From the NCBI RefSeq assembly GCF_039871975.1, contig NZ_JBDPLL010000001.1: a DNA stretch of 64,000 bases. One strand, 5' to 3'. Below, piece by piece: positions 37,301-45,234 of the stretch. The stretch is from Trichormus_B sp936914905. GTDB lineage: Bacteria; Cyanobacteriota; Cyanobacteriia; Cyanobacteriales; Nostocaceae. Position 1 is the first letter of the stretch. Every line of letters starts with the position of its first letter. Made by a program: the position numbers and the translations under genes. The notes beneath the pieces are model-generated. The model did not search any database. It was not told where the DNA came from and saw only the letters and a program-made list of their open reading frames with translations.

Positions 37301-38999
37301 GCGTAAAGGAATTCCCATTTCTACAGGCATTGCTAATCAACCCCTGCAACTGATTAAAGTCACTTTAAGCAATGGGCGCATCCTCCGCATGACCCCAAAT
37401 CACCGTCTTTCCATCAATGGAAGTTGGGTTTATGCAGCCGATATGACTCCTGGTATGAAAATTGATTTCAGTATAGGCGAGTATAAAAATCAGCAAGATG
37501 CATCTTTACTCAATATTGATCAATTTCAGTACACACGGGAAGGACGACAATTAGAACTCTATCATAGTCGCGGAATCACAGCAACTATCATTAAAACACC
37601 AAAAACCATGTCTCCTGATTTGTCCTACTTTATTGGAGCATTATTTGGAGATAGTTGCTTGAGTCCTCATAAATACCGCATCCGTTTTTGCAGCAAAGAT
37701 TACCCATTACTCCAAAGACTGCAACAAATCGGAGAAAAACTTTTTGGTTTAGAAGGACAGATTCGCAAATATTCTAACAGAGAAGCTTTTGAACTATCTT
37801 TTGCTAGCGTTCAGCTTTTTAACTGGTTGCAACTGAATGGGTTAGCAAAAATACAAGAAAGGCAAAGCCTCCATAGAATACCCTTAGCAATTCGTTGTTC
37901 TTCTCAAGCAAGTATCTTGTCTTTTTTCTGCGGTTTAATTGACACAGACGGTTGTATTCGTTCTACAGGGCGGATGTCTATTGATAGTGCCAGTGAAAAA
38001 TTCCTGCGAAACCTCCAGGAAATTGGTGAAGCAGTGGGTCTGTGCTTCTCGATTTTCCATAATACCCAGGGAGAAAACAAGCAAGGTCAGAAGGATATGT
38101 GGTGCTTATGTCTGAGTCGGATGTTGTCTCAACCCCATGCCTTGGCTTATTTAAACAACAATACCCAGAAAGCTAAGGCTTGTCCTATCCCTTCTGCAAA
38201 ACGGAGTTTCAAATTTGAACCTTACACTGTGAAATATATAGAGTGGGAAGAAACCCCCGACTATAGTTACGATTTCGCTGTGGAAGGAATAGATGATAAT
38301 GACTCCTGGTACTGGCAGGGAGGAATTAAATCTCATAACACTAAATCTCTCTTAACTGGTGCGAGTTCCGGCTGGCATCCTCCCAAAGCCCAAAGATTTA
38401 TCCGCCGAATCACCTTCCGTAAAAATGACCCCGTAGCCCTAGCTTGTATAGATTATGGTTACAACGTCATCCCATCTCAATCTGACAAAGACGAAAACGG
38501 CAACTTACTCAACGATCCTTTTGACGATCGTTGTACCGAATGGCTGGTAGAAATACCCGTTGCTGTCTCTTGGGCAGATTTACCAGGTGCTGATGTAATT
38601 GATGTGTCTAAGTTCTCAGCCTTAGCCCAATTAGATTTTGTGATGCAAGTGCAGAAGTTCTACACATCCCATAATACCTCCGCAACTTTAGAACTGCGTT
38701 CTGAGGAAGTTGAACCTTTAGGAAAGCGCATCTATGAAGCTATCCAAAACGATGAAGGGTATATTTCTGCGGCTTTATTAGCAAGGTTTGATGATTTACA
38801 ATCTTTCCCCCGCTTGCCCTTTGAACCCATAGACAAATCCACATATCAGCGTTTGTCTCAAGAAGTCAAGGCACGACGGAAAACAGATGACTTCTGTGCA
38901 GCACTAAGTCGTTACGATTTAGGGGAAATGATGGAAGTAGGACCAAGTGGTTGTGACTCTGATAAATGTATGTTCCCAGAACAGCAGCCAACTTTATAG
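34311..38999 (+). CDS. nrdJ: Adenosylcobalamin-dependent (class II) ribonucleotide reductase with two inteins
   Basis: Makes deoxyribonucleotides using a B12-generated thiyl radical. The frame opens at GTG 34311; the ATG at 34335 (MVQELERKRQSASFPESAPA) is the likelier start. The precursor is 1562 aa from the GTG; removal of residues 284-690 and 963-1343 leaves about 774 (766 from the ATG), normal for the enzyme. Catalytic features in GTG numbering: Cys110 in YNCTSTN, radical-site Cys823 in NPCGEI, and a C-terminal redox pair in SGCDSDKCMFPE. Intein 1 interrupts NIRR/SAGMRQF and intein 2 interrupts the phosphate loop QPSG/TKSLL. No nrdA/nrdB is present here, so activity depends on splicing and cobalamin. 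Confidence 0.95.
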   Translation: MIQQQDLIMVQELERKRQSASFPESAPAANPVFFRTYSRRTEAGLRESWNEVCDRTLKGLVELGKLSREEAAVLDKMQRNMRALPSGRWLWVGGTNWLTKPKNFSGAYNCTSTNLLDWKAFGLMMDLAMMGCGTGAVIEPQYIKKLPIIRNRLNITVKSEIGSTPKEQRREFTQTHIEGNTATIYVGDSREGWVESYQTLLELSSDERFTGDVQVFVDISDVRQSGETLKGFGGMANPVKLPGLYHRCASILNKALGRQLNSVECCLLIDEAAVTIVAGNIRRCLPEDALVHTSKGLVPIRDVQVGDLVQTPLGFRRVVDKFDQGFQDVYEVETDATYPRATLNHKQAVLADAKGEVNWKSVASLVEGDRLLHNTQILPGTVTHLPADCTESRPSQSRTIKALLVPDLTPEVAWLIGLTHGDGYVALGRNKYDKPYGHVQWSMNSLQIEQTARIQAKIDSALALFGLTAIHSVTKGENTAKSICSSIRLAEYFHSYIKQPNVPLIIPSFILQGSVDIRSAYLAGLMDSDGALNNQPPHLVTSVYRSFIRQVGTVLSSLGIAARTTTTRPEKQKWQVKYNLTLPALKHRYNALIAPHSVKGELHQGLKMYGLTVPGVMMCEAYTYSEMREMGFQGSCTVDANYERYIAEADISLDIAVTVKGLGSYDHVQTYDIEVEEAHCFYCDGYLTHNSAGMRQFVAEDEQGATAKDNLWQQDTEGNWRIDPERDSLRMANHTRVFHRKPTLEESIAAVRKQYYSGEGAIQWAGEAVARANADLLNTPELKTEFLQAYDQGKAQDWIKEYYPEIDPDELEHRISRFGLNPCGEIIGSNFHCNLSEVHLNQLDPDNYKEQEEAFTAGALSVAALLNHKFQEPRYQYSRELDPIVGVSFTGLFDFFVHAFGVDWLRWWEQGRPETPGGIVFKRGEQKYLSKWREIVHKAVWEYCDRHNIKCPNRCTTVQPSGCLDRTALRIFDQGLLYADEILNPGSGETVNLNLSVRKGIPISTGIANQPLQLIKVTLSNGRILRMTPNHRLSINGSWVYAADMTPGMKIDFSIGEYKNQQDASLLNIDQFQYTREGRQLELYHSRGITATIIKTPKTMSPDLSYFIGALFGDSCLSPHKYRIRFCSKDYPLLQRLQQIGEKLFGLEGQIRKYSNREAFELSFASVQLFNWLQLNGLAKIQERQSLHRIPLAIRCSSQASILSFFCGLIDTDGCIRSTGRMSIDSASEKFLRNLQEIGEAVGLCFSIFHNTQGENKQGQKDMWCLCLSRMLSQPHALAYLNNNTQKAKACPIPSAKRSFKFEPYTVKYIEWEETPDYSYDFAVEGIDDNDSWYWQGGIKSHNTKSLLTGASSGWHPPKAQRFIRRITFRKNDPVALACIDYGYNVIPSQSDKDENGNLLNDPFDDRCTEWLVEIPVAVSWADLPGADVIDVSKFSALAQLDFVMQVQKFYTSHNTSATLELRSEEVEPLGKRIYEAIQNDEGYISAALLARFDDLQSFPRLPFEPIDKSTYQRLSQEVKARRKTDDFCAALSRYDLGEMMEVGPSGCDSDKCMFPEQQPTL
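35160..36380 (+). other. Intein 1 of NrdJ (407 aa, LAGLIDADG endonuclease type)
   Basis: Begins with Cys1 (CLPEDALVHTSKGLVPIRDV, block A) and ends with DGYLTHN, the terminal His-Asn pair, followed by Ser+1 of the extein. Block B-like ATLNHKQAVL contains the conserved His. Two LAGLIDADG-like motifs, LIGLTHGDGYVALG and YLAGLMDSDGAL, lie in the middle with conserved acidic residues, so homing activity is plausible. The penultimate steps of splicing look intact. Confidence 0.92.
37197..38339 (+). other. Intein 2 of NrdJ (381 aa, LAGLIDADG endonuclease type)
   Basis: Begins at Cys1 (CLDRTALRIFDQGLLYADEI) and ends WYWQGGIKSHN, followed by Thr+1. Block B is RMTPNHRLSING. The LAGLIDADG motifs are YFIGALFGDSCLSPH and FFCGLIDTDGCIRSTG, of which the first looks less canonical (Ser for Gly in the usual DG). 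The site is the conserved PSG/T loop of the reductase, a known intein target in this protein family. Confidence 0.92.
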
Positions 39000-39075
39000 G
39001 GGATTGGGGATTGGTGATTGGGGATTGGTGATTGGTTTAGAGAAAAAACTATTACCCATTACCCATTACCCATAA
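39000..39075. repeat. Short tandem repeats after nrdJ
   Basis: Imperfect GGGGATTGGTGATT units followed by ACCCATT heptamers; low-complexity STRR sequence. Confidence 0.75.
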
Positions 39076-39140
39076 AATAGCTTTGTAAGTTACGATTGAT
39101 GAAGAATTAATAATTTTTACGGCAATACTTGGAGAGTCTA

Positions 39141-39359
39141 ATGTTTATTAATGAATTGTCACCCTTATTTAAAGAACTTGCCCAGCATCCAGTTTCATTT
39201 ATGGGTGGGTTTGTCTCTGGTGTCCTCAGACTGAACTTAGCTGAAGATCCTATGAAAAGTTGGCTAGATCAACATATTACTTCAGGCGGTTTTCCTAAAG
39301 CTGGTACTGATGTACAGAATGGTAAAACCTCTGGACCCCAACAAATTTCAATTGATTAA
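39141..39359 (+). CDS. Small conserved cyanobacterial protein, function unknown
   Basis: 72 aa from the ATG at 39141, preceded by GGAGAG; an alternative start at 39129 would add four residues. MFINELSPLFKELAQHPVSF and FVSGVLRLNLAEDPMKSWLD are the recognisable conserved part, followed by a variable Gly/Thr/Gln-rich tail. I recall similar short proteins across filamentous cyanobacteria but no assigned role. It sits upstream of the RNA-binding protein gene with 380 bp between, so co-transcription is uncertain. Confidence 0.65.
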   Translation: MFINELSPLFKELAQHPVSFMGGFVSGVLRLNLAEDPMKSWLDQHITSGGFPKAGTDVQNGKTSGPQQISID

Positions 39360-39742
39360 CCTTCTATTAACCGTTAACTGTTAAAAGTTGACGGTTAATA
39401 AATGTAAAAGCGTAATAATATTTATCTTGATTTTTTATCTAGCAAATCACTACCTTGAATCAATTTTATTCGATTATCGGAAGAGTAAAAGTATATAAAT
39501 ATATATTATATTTCTTTGTAGAATCTCATACATTAGAAAATATCATAATCAGTTATCATAACAACAGATGCGTATGTTCAGTCTAATGACTGATTAATTT
39601 GTGGATTTGCTAACCCTTATGGTTGATTTTCTAAATTTCTGCCATTTGTGAATTAGAGGAGACTATGCAATGCTTACAATTTGCTTAGTTCTATATTTCC
39701 ACTTAAAGCAATCGCATTTTGTTGAAAATTACGTGATCGATA
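39360..39742. other. Intergenic region upstream of the RRM gene
   Basis: 383 bp, strongly AT-rich with A/T runs near 39490-39520. Cyanobacterial rbp genes are often cold-inducible and have long leaders; a leader RNA here is possible but not demonstrated. Confidence 0.4.
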
Positions 39743-40042
39743 ATGACTATTTACGTTGGAAATCTCTCTTACCGTGCGACTGAGGCAGACTTAAAAGCCG
39801 TGTTTGCCGATTATGGTGAGGTAAAAAGAGTTGTTTTACCTACTGAGCGCGAAACCGGAAGGATGCGCGGATTTGCTTTTGTTGAAATGCTTGAAGATGC
39901 TCAAGAAGATGCTGCTATCACAGAATTAGATGGTGCGGAATGGATGGGTCGTCAAGTGAGAGTTAATAGAGCAAAACCACGAGGGGATAACGGACGGGAC
40001 GATAGTCGGCGGGGAAGTTGGAGTAGAAAACAAGATTATTAA
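39743..40042 (+). CDS. RRM-type RNA-binding protein (Rbp)
   Basis: 99-aa single-RRM protein of the cyanobacterial Rbp family, which binds RNA, is often induced by cold and can localise photosystem mRNAs near thylakoids. RNP2 is IYVGNL (residues 3-8) and RNP1 is RGFAFVEM (42-49). The C-terminal tail after residue 80 is short, basic and Gly/Arg/Asp-rich (RGDNGRDDSRRGSWSRKQDY), the glycine-rich tail subtype. It has its own terminator. Which rbp paralogue it is cannot be told. Confidence 0.93.
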   Translation: MTIYVGNLSYRATEADLKAVFADYGEVKRVVLPTERETGRMRGFAFVEMLEDAQEDAAITELDGAEWMGRQVRVNRAKPRGDNGRDDSRRGSWSRKQDY

Positions 40043-40127
40043 TAAACCGAATTTCTAATTATCTCAGATTTTTTTCTAGTCATGCAAGATTAGTTTGCTG
40101 AAATTTACTAGAAACGATAAAACTGTA

Positions 40128-40178
40128 CCCGACTAGTTTTGAACTGCCTGCAAGTTTACACACTAGTCGGGGCTTTTT
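40128..40178 (+). terminator. Terminator of the RRM gene
   Basis: CCCGACTAGT and ACTAGTCGGG form a perfect 10-bp stem around a 24-nt loop, followed by GCTTTTTG, about 85 bp after the stop. Confidence 0.75.
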
Positions 40179-40194
40179 GTGGATCTAAATCAAG

Positions 40195-40710
40195 TCAGGA
40201 TTGCACCAACAATTGACCATTATGTGGTAGAAAAGCAATAACTGTATAAAGAAATCCAGCCAACGCAGGTGCAATAATATTGCTGCCGTAACCAGATACA
40301 AATTGTAAGCTACTGGCACGGGTATAGTGTTGTTTAGGAAACATCAGCGAGACTGAAGCAGAATAAGCTAAAGATTGAAATTGATTAAAAGTTCCAACAA
40401 TAGCACCTGTGAGATGAAAGTACCAAATTTGTAAATGATTGGTGAGATGAAGTAGCAAGATGATAATTGTGCTGACAACTGCAACTGTATGACCGACAAT
40501 CATCAATAATTTCCGGTTCAATCTGTCTACAATTACACCACTTATGGGCGTGATAATACTACTTAGTAGCAAACTAAAAAAACCTACCAAAGTGAGGGTT
40601 GTGGCTTTACCTGTAATTTCCCAGGCCCAAATTTCAATTGCAAAGTTAGTCATGTTACTACCGATGGTAGATACTAGTTGAGCAAGCCAAACGATCAGAA
40701 AATTACGCAT
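40195..40710 (-). pseudogene. MFS transporter, N-terminal fragment
   Basis: The 171 codons cover only the first five or so membrane segments of a 12-helix major facilitator (usual length about 420): MRNFLIVWLAQLVSTIGSNM, the loop motif PISGVIVDRLNRKLLMIVGH and QFQSLAYSASVSLMFPKQHY. It stops at VQS where the protein should continue. The type resembles siderophore/drug exporters. With the broken substrate-binding genes at 41345-43450 it suggests a decayed metal-siderophore locus (inference). Confidence 0.75.
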
Positions 40711-40989
40711 ACTGGCTGCGTTTGGTTATTGTGGCATTTTGATATGAAAGAAGTGGAGAAGAGGGAAGAAAAAATTTCTTTCTTTCTTTGTACCTCTCCG
40801 CCTTTGCGTGAGATATAAAAATGTGGCTTATTTAGCTAACAATCGCTGTAATAAGTAGTCGTCCAAAATAAATTTCATATTGAGGAGAGGGAGCAGGGAA
40901 CGGGTAAGGAGTATAGAGATTTCTGTTTTCAACAAAATGTGCAATTAATTTTGCTGAGGTACTTATGATTTCAGTCAGTTTCGGTCATG
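40711..40989. other. Intergenic region
   Basis: No gene seen; contains the upstream region of the MFS fragment and ends at MITE family A copy 2. Confidence 0.4.
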
Positions 40990-41119
40990 TAAGTAGGTGG
41001 GCGGAAAAATTTATAACTATGTCATGGCGAATGCAGCAAAGGGGAATCAAGCAATCCCAAGGGTTTCAAGTAATTTACATTTTGTTACATAGTTATGTTT
41101 CTCTGTATCTACCTACTTA
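40990..41119. mobile_element. MITE family A, copy 2
   Basis: 130 bp, same ends (TAAGTAGGT / ACCTACTTA) and about 90% the same interior as 30179-30308, including CATGGCGAATGCAGCAAAGG. Same orientation as copy 1. Confidence 0.88.
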
Positions 41120-41939
41120 TATCGCTTGTTTGCTATTGAGATAAAAGTCTATTTGGTTGTAAATAATGATTAAGTGAAATCACCTCAGTACCATCAGGGC
41201 GTTGAGTAAAAATAATGTAATCAGTATAGAAACTATCTAAATTTTTTTGAGTAATAGTAAATATTTATTTTAATAGATTCAGCACACTATTGTTAGTTTG
41301 TTGTTGAGACATTGACTGTGCTTCTCGATTATTAAGACTAACTATTATGAGTTTTTCACTAAGTATTTAAATAGGTAATCTAAGATAGCATTTGCAGACA
41401 GAGTATTGCCAAAAATACAGTAACTTGAATTAAAGGGATAAGTTAGTTGATTTTTAACTACATTCAAATTTTGCCATAACTGGCTGTTTTTATATTCTTG
41501 AAAAGAATCTTCTGCCCCGGGGTCTAATGCTACAAATAAAGTATGTGCATCTAATAACTCTAAACGCTCTAAACTAACCTTTACAAAAGGCCGATTTTTA
41601 TTAGTAGTAAGTTGATTTTGTATTTCCGGCAGAGCTATTCCTACTTCAGTAAGTAGACTGCCAGGGAATGAATACTTGGTGCGAAATTATGAAACTTGGT
41701 TGCCAGCATAAAAGCGGCTGATGGAAACTGTTGTTTTTGCACATTTATTATTGACAACTGCGCGTAATTCTTGAATTCTTTGCTGATATTGCTCAAGTAT
41801 TTTTTGTGCTTGTTCACTTTTATCTGTTATTTCAGCAATACGTAACAAAGCATCTTTCCAAGCAGTTTGAATATAATTAGGAAAATGGATTAAATAAGGT
41901 GTAAGAGTACCAATAAGATATATACACAAGAAGGGTAGA

Positions 41940-42612
41940 TGGAGAACTGGTAGATGATGGGCCCTGACCCTGGTGAAATTGAAGTTAAAATGCAACGATC
42001 TATAAGTCTTTGTCAGAGAAGGATGGCCGGATATGGGCGGCGATTGAAGCCCTAAAAGTCGGGTAGGGCGGGTAGGCATAGATGCGCGGCTTGCTGTTAT
42101 GCCATCACGAAACCTGAAAGTTGGGCTTGGGGGAACTTGAGGAAGAAAAGGTGGTTGACCAGGAGGGGATTCGTCAACCCGGAGGTGGAGGAAAATCAGC
42201 CTTTGAGAGGATTGCCTCCTCAGAAGAGGGGTTTTTGGGAGTGTTGGAGCGGCACACAGCCGGTTCACCGATGGATGAAACCGTCAGGTGGACTCATCTC
42301 AAGGGTCATGAGATTGCCAGATTGCTGGGACNNNNNNNNNNNNNNNNNNNNNNNNNNNNNNNNNNNNNNNNNNNNNNNNNNNNNNNNNNNNNNNNNNNNN
42401 NNNNNNNNNNNNNNNNNNNNNNNNNNNNNNNACCTCATGGCAACGGCAACCACCCGAACTGGACTCAAACTCTTGACTACCATTCTCTATAACACTTATC
42501 AAACCGGCCGAAATGTGGCTGTTGACTTCAAATCAAATCTGAAGATTGTTTTTGATCAATTCTTACCCCAATGGAATTACACCCCTAAACCACAGTTACA
42601 GGTTATTTAATC
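41940..42612 (+). mobile_element. ISAzo13-family insertion, decayed, with a scaffold gap
   Basis: Plus-strand pieces match an ISAzo13-type transposase: KSLSEKDGRIWAAIEALKVG, HHET then KLGLGELEEEKVVDQEGIRQ, GGGGKSAFERIASSEEGFLG, ERHTAGSPMDETVRWTHLKG and HEIARLLG before the gap, and TRTGLK, TYQTGRNVAVDFKSNLKIVF and QWNYTPKP after it. Its base composition is richer in G than the flanks. Edges are approximate, set by where the binding-protein reading resumes. Stops near 42065 and 42075 show decay. Most of the catalytic core is within the N run. Confidence 0.75.
42332..42431. other. Scaffold gap of 100 N inside the ISAzo13-like element
   Basis: Exactly 100 N. A transposase of this family needs several hundred more bases between the flanking pieces, so the gap is a placeholder, as expected for a multi-copy repeat. 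Confidence 0.9.
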
Positions 42613-43089
42613 GACAAGCCTGAACTCTAATCGTAGGAGCTATTTGTGAAAATAACTGATATTCCTCATCACTGATAAAAAAACCTAAAATTAAATCTGG
42701 TTTTAACTGCACCATTTTTTCTATATTTGGTTGACTATCCCTTCCTTAAGAAACTATTCCTTCAGCTTTTTGACCAAACTTTGGTATTATGCTCCCAGCC
42801 ATATTAGGCTGTGTTGCTGCTATTGGTTCTAGGTCCACTGCCAGCAATGCTTCCATCATCGTTTGATCCAAAGCGATAATGCGCTGAGGTTGTAAAGGAA
42901 TACAGCTTGCACCTAAAGGATCCTTGGTTGATTTACACTCAGATGTTGATAATCTAGCCTTAGTTAAACCTTTAATTTGATAAGTATTGCTATAACAACC
43001 CTTCACTAAAATTAAGGTAATGAACATCAAAAAACATAATTGAATACAAAGATGTAATTTTTTTCTCATTATCTTTCATGACTCCTTTA

Positions 43090-43450
43090 ATAAAAATTAA
43101 ACAAGGTCATCAAGAACAGCATTAGCTGACAGGATATTACGAAAAATCAAATAACCTGAACCGACAGTATATACTCGATTATTTTTAACTACACTGAGCG
43201 TTTGCTATAGAGGACTACTTTTATACTTTTTCAAATTTTCTTCTAGACCTGGGTCTAGTGCTATAAACATCGCGTCTGCCTCTAACAAATTTACACCCTC
43301 TAAACTAACTAAGTTATAACTAACCTTTGCACCACTACTAACCTGACGTTGCGCCAGGGGTATAGATAAATTTAATTCCTCTAAAATTCCTACAGGAAAT
43401 GATAATTCATTTAGGAATTGTCTAAATTGAATATCCGTATAAAAGCGCAT
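43090..43450 (-). pseudogene. Second iron-type substrate-binding protein, C-terminal fragment
   Basis: MRFYTDIQFRQFLNELSFPV, LNLSIPLAQRQVSSGAKVSY and LLEADAMFIALDPGLEENLK correspond to the C-terminal half of the same family as the adjacent gene, with a stop near 43205 and further matching sequence (NILSANAVLDDL) after it. It ends only about 20 bp before the start of the first copy, so the two were tandem paralogues. The N-terminal half is missing. Confidence 0.7.
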
Positions 43451-43981
43451 TACTGAAATTTTTGGTTTTTTGAGATTTTGAGCAAAGAACGGAGGCTAGG
43501 CCCCGCAAAACTTTATAACTGATGTATGGAAAGATACTATTACTTTAAGGTATCTATGATTACTGGGAAATTTATTTATTAGACCTCTTGCAAAATTGTT
43601 TCTGTGGTATGATTAAGAGTTTTAGATTTTATGTATTTTTGGTGTTCCTTGGGCTTGCTAATTCAAACATAATAACCGTGTCACTCTAACTTTTGGCTAG
43701 AACAAAGACAACCAGTGATTATAACATATAAGTAATTCTGCAAGAGGTCTATTAGTTATAAAAAATACTGAAAGCCATAGAGCCTTCATTTACTGAAGAA
43801 GTTAGGGATCTGAAGGTCATCGTAGCTTTGCATTTCTGGAAAAGCAGCCCAAAATATCGAATTCTTTAGTTTATCTAAAATCAATCTTTAGTTATCAAAA
43901 TACCTTTCTAAGATAGAAGCAGCGACTAAAAATCGCCATTGGCAAAACTCACCCAATAGCAAAACGCTAGGGAGTAAAAAA
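43451..43981. other. Region upstream of fbp
   Basis: 530 bp without a gene. It holds MITE family B copy 2 (43581-43750); the remaining 230 bp before fbp must contain the operon promoter. Confidence 0.5.
43581..43750. mobile_element. MITE family B, copy 2
   Basis: 170 bp, ends AGACCTCTTGC / GCAAGAGGTCT, inverted relative to copy 1 at 33286-33452. Taking GACCTC...GAGGTC as the element, it is flanked on both sides by TATTA, a possible 5-bp target duplication. Confidence 0.85.
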
Positions 43982-45031
43982 ATGGCTCAAATATCAAAAC
44001 AGTTAGATTTGTCTATCAAATACGCTACAGATAAAGCCCTAGATCGTGATTGTACAACCTTATCGCATCACGTACTCCAGCAACTGCAAAGTTTTTCCGC
44101 AGACGCACAGGATTTGAGTGCGCTGATGAATCGCATCGCCTTGGCTGGTAAACTAGTGGCGCGTCGCATGAGCAATGCGGGCTTAATGGAAGGGGTGCTG
44201 GGATTTACTGGAGAAGTTAACGTCCAGGGAGAATCCGTTAAAAAGTTGGATGTCTACGCCAATGATGTATTTATCTCGGTTTTTAAGCAAAGCGGCTTAG
44301 TTTGTCGCCTAGCTTCCGAGGAAATGGAAAATCCCTATTACATCCGAGAGAACTGTCCCATTGGTCGTTATACCTTGTTGTATGACCCCATAGACGGCTC
44401 ATCTAACACTGATACTAATCTCAGTTTGGGTTCGATTTTCTCCATCCGTCAACAGGAAGGAAACGATAGTGATGGTAAGGCCACTGACCTCCTAACTAAT
44501 GGACATAAGCAAATTGCCGCTGGGTATATACTGTATGGACCTAGTACAATGCTGATCTATACTATAGGTAAGGGCGTTCATTCCTTTACTTTAGATCCCA
44601 GTTTAGGAGAGTTTATTCTCACAGAAGAAAATATCAAGATTCCTGACCACGGTTCAGTTTACAGCGTCAATGAGGGGAATTTCTGGCAGTGGAATGAATC
44701 CATTAGGGAATACATTCGCTATGTTCATCGTACTGAAGGTTATACAGCTCGTTACAGTGGCGCGATGGTGAGTGATATTCATAGAATTTTAGTTCAAGGT
44801 GGTGTATTTCTCTATCCAGGCACGCTGCAAAAACCAGAGGGTAAATTGCGTCTGATGTATGAATCTGCACCTTTAGCATTTGTGATTGAACAAGCGGGTG
44901 GTCGTGCTACTACAGGATTAGTAGATATTTTGGATGTAGTTCCGAAAAAGCTACACCAAAGAACACCTCTAATTATTGGTAGTAAACAAGATGTAGCTAA
45001 GGTTGAGTCTTTTATTCAAAATGGTCATTAG
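43982..45031 (+). CDS. fbp: Fructose-1,6-bisphosphatase class 1
   Basis: Hydrolyses fructose 1,6-bisphosphate in gluconeogenesis and sugar recycling that feeds the oxidative pentose phosphate pathway. 349 aa, normal. Metal and active-site motif LLYDPIDGSSNTDTNLSLGS (residues 132-151), substrate-loop GEVNVQGESVKKLDVYAND and the C-terminal KLRLMYESAPLAFVIEQAGG (20). AGGGAG at 43969 precedes the ATG. First gene of fbp-tal-zwf-opcA, an operon known in Nostoc to supply reductant for nitrogen fixation and dark growth. Confidence 0.96.
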   Translation: MAQISKQLDLSIKYATDKALDRDCTTLSHHVLQQLQSFSADAQDLSALMNRIALAGKLVARRMSNAGLMEGVLGFTGEVNVQGESVKKLDVYANDVFISVFKQSGLVCRLASEEMENPYYIRENCPIGRYTLLYDPIDGSSNTDTNLSLGSIFSIRQQEGNDSDGKATDLLTNGHKQIAAGYILYGPSTMLIYTIGKGVHSFTLDPSLGEFILTEENIKIPDHGSVYSVNEGNFWQWNESIREYIRYVHRTEGYTARYSGAMVSDIHRILVQGGVFLYPGTLQKPEGKLRLMYESAPLAFVIEQAGGRATTGLVDILDVVPKKLHQRTPLIIGSKQDVAKVESFIQNGH

Positions 45032-45234
45032 ACGAAGTTTTAAAAAGCGTCTAACTGATATCAGTAATGAAGCTGAAGATTGGCAATTTGGGATTGGAAT
45101 GCAGGACTAGCAATGTTTAGCTGTGAAGTTGGAAATGATCTCAGTTAGTTGATGTCAAATACAAAAACTACCATCAACTGAGGATTTTTTTCAACTTCAT
45201 CAAAAATATTGTTAATAGGAGTTAAAAAATAGCT

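Larger units (their letters stand above)
41345..43069 (-). pseudogene. Iron-type ABC substrate-binding lipoprotein (FecB-like), split by an IS
   Basis: Periplasmic binding protein for ferric siderophore or a similar ligand. From 43069 the N-terminus reads as a lipoprotein signal with Cys25 (LILVKGC), then QRIIALDQTMMEALLAVDLE, and after a frameshift LKPDLILGFFISDEEYQLFS and QIAPTIRVQA. It is interrupted from about 42612 to 41940 by an ISAzo13-family element and resumes with FPNYIQTAWKDALLRIAEIT, a stop near 41688, ELLDAHTLFVALDPGAEDSF and a C-terminus ending FKYLVKNS. Multiple lesions show it is not functional. Confidence 0.8.
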
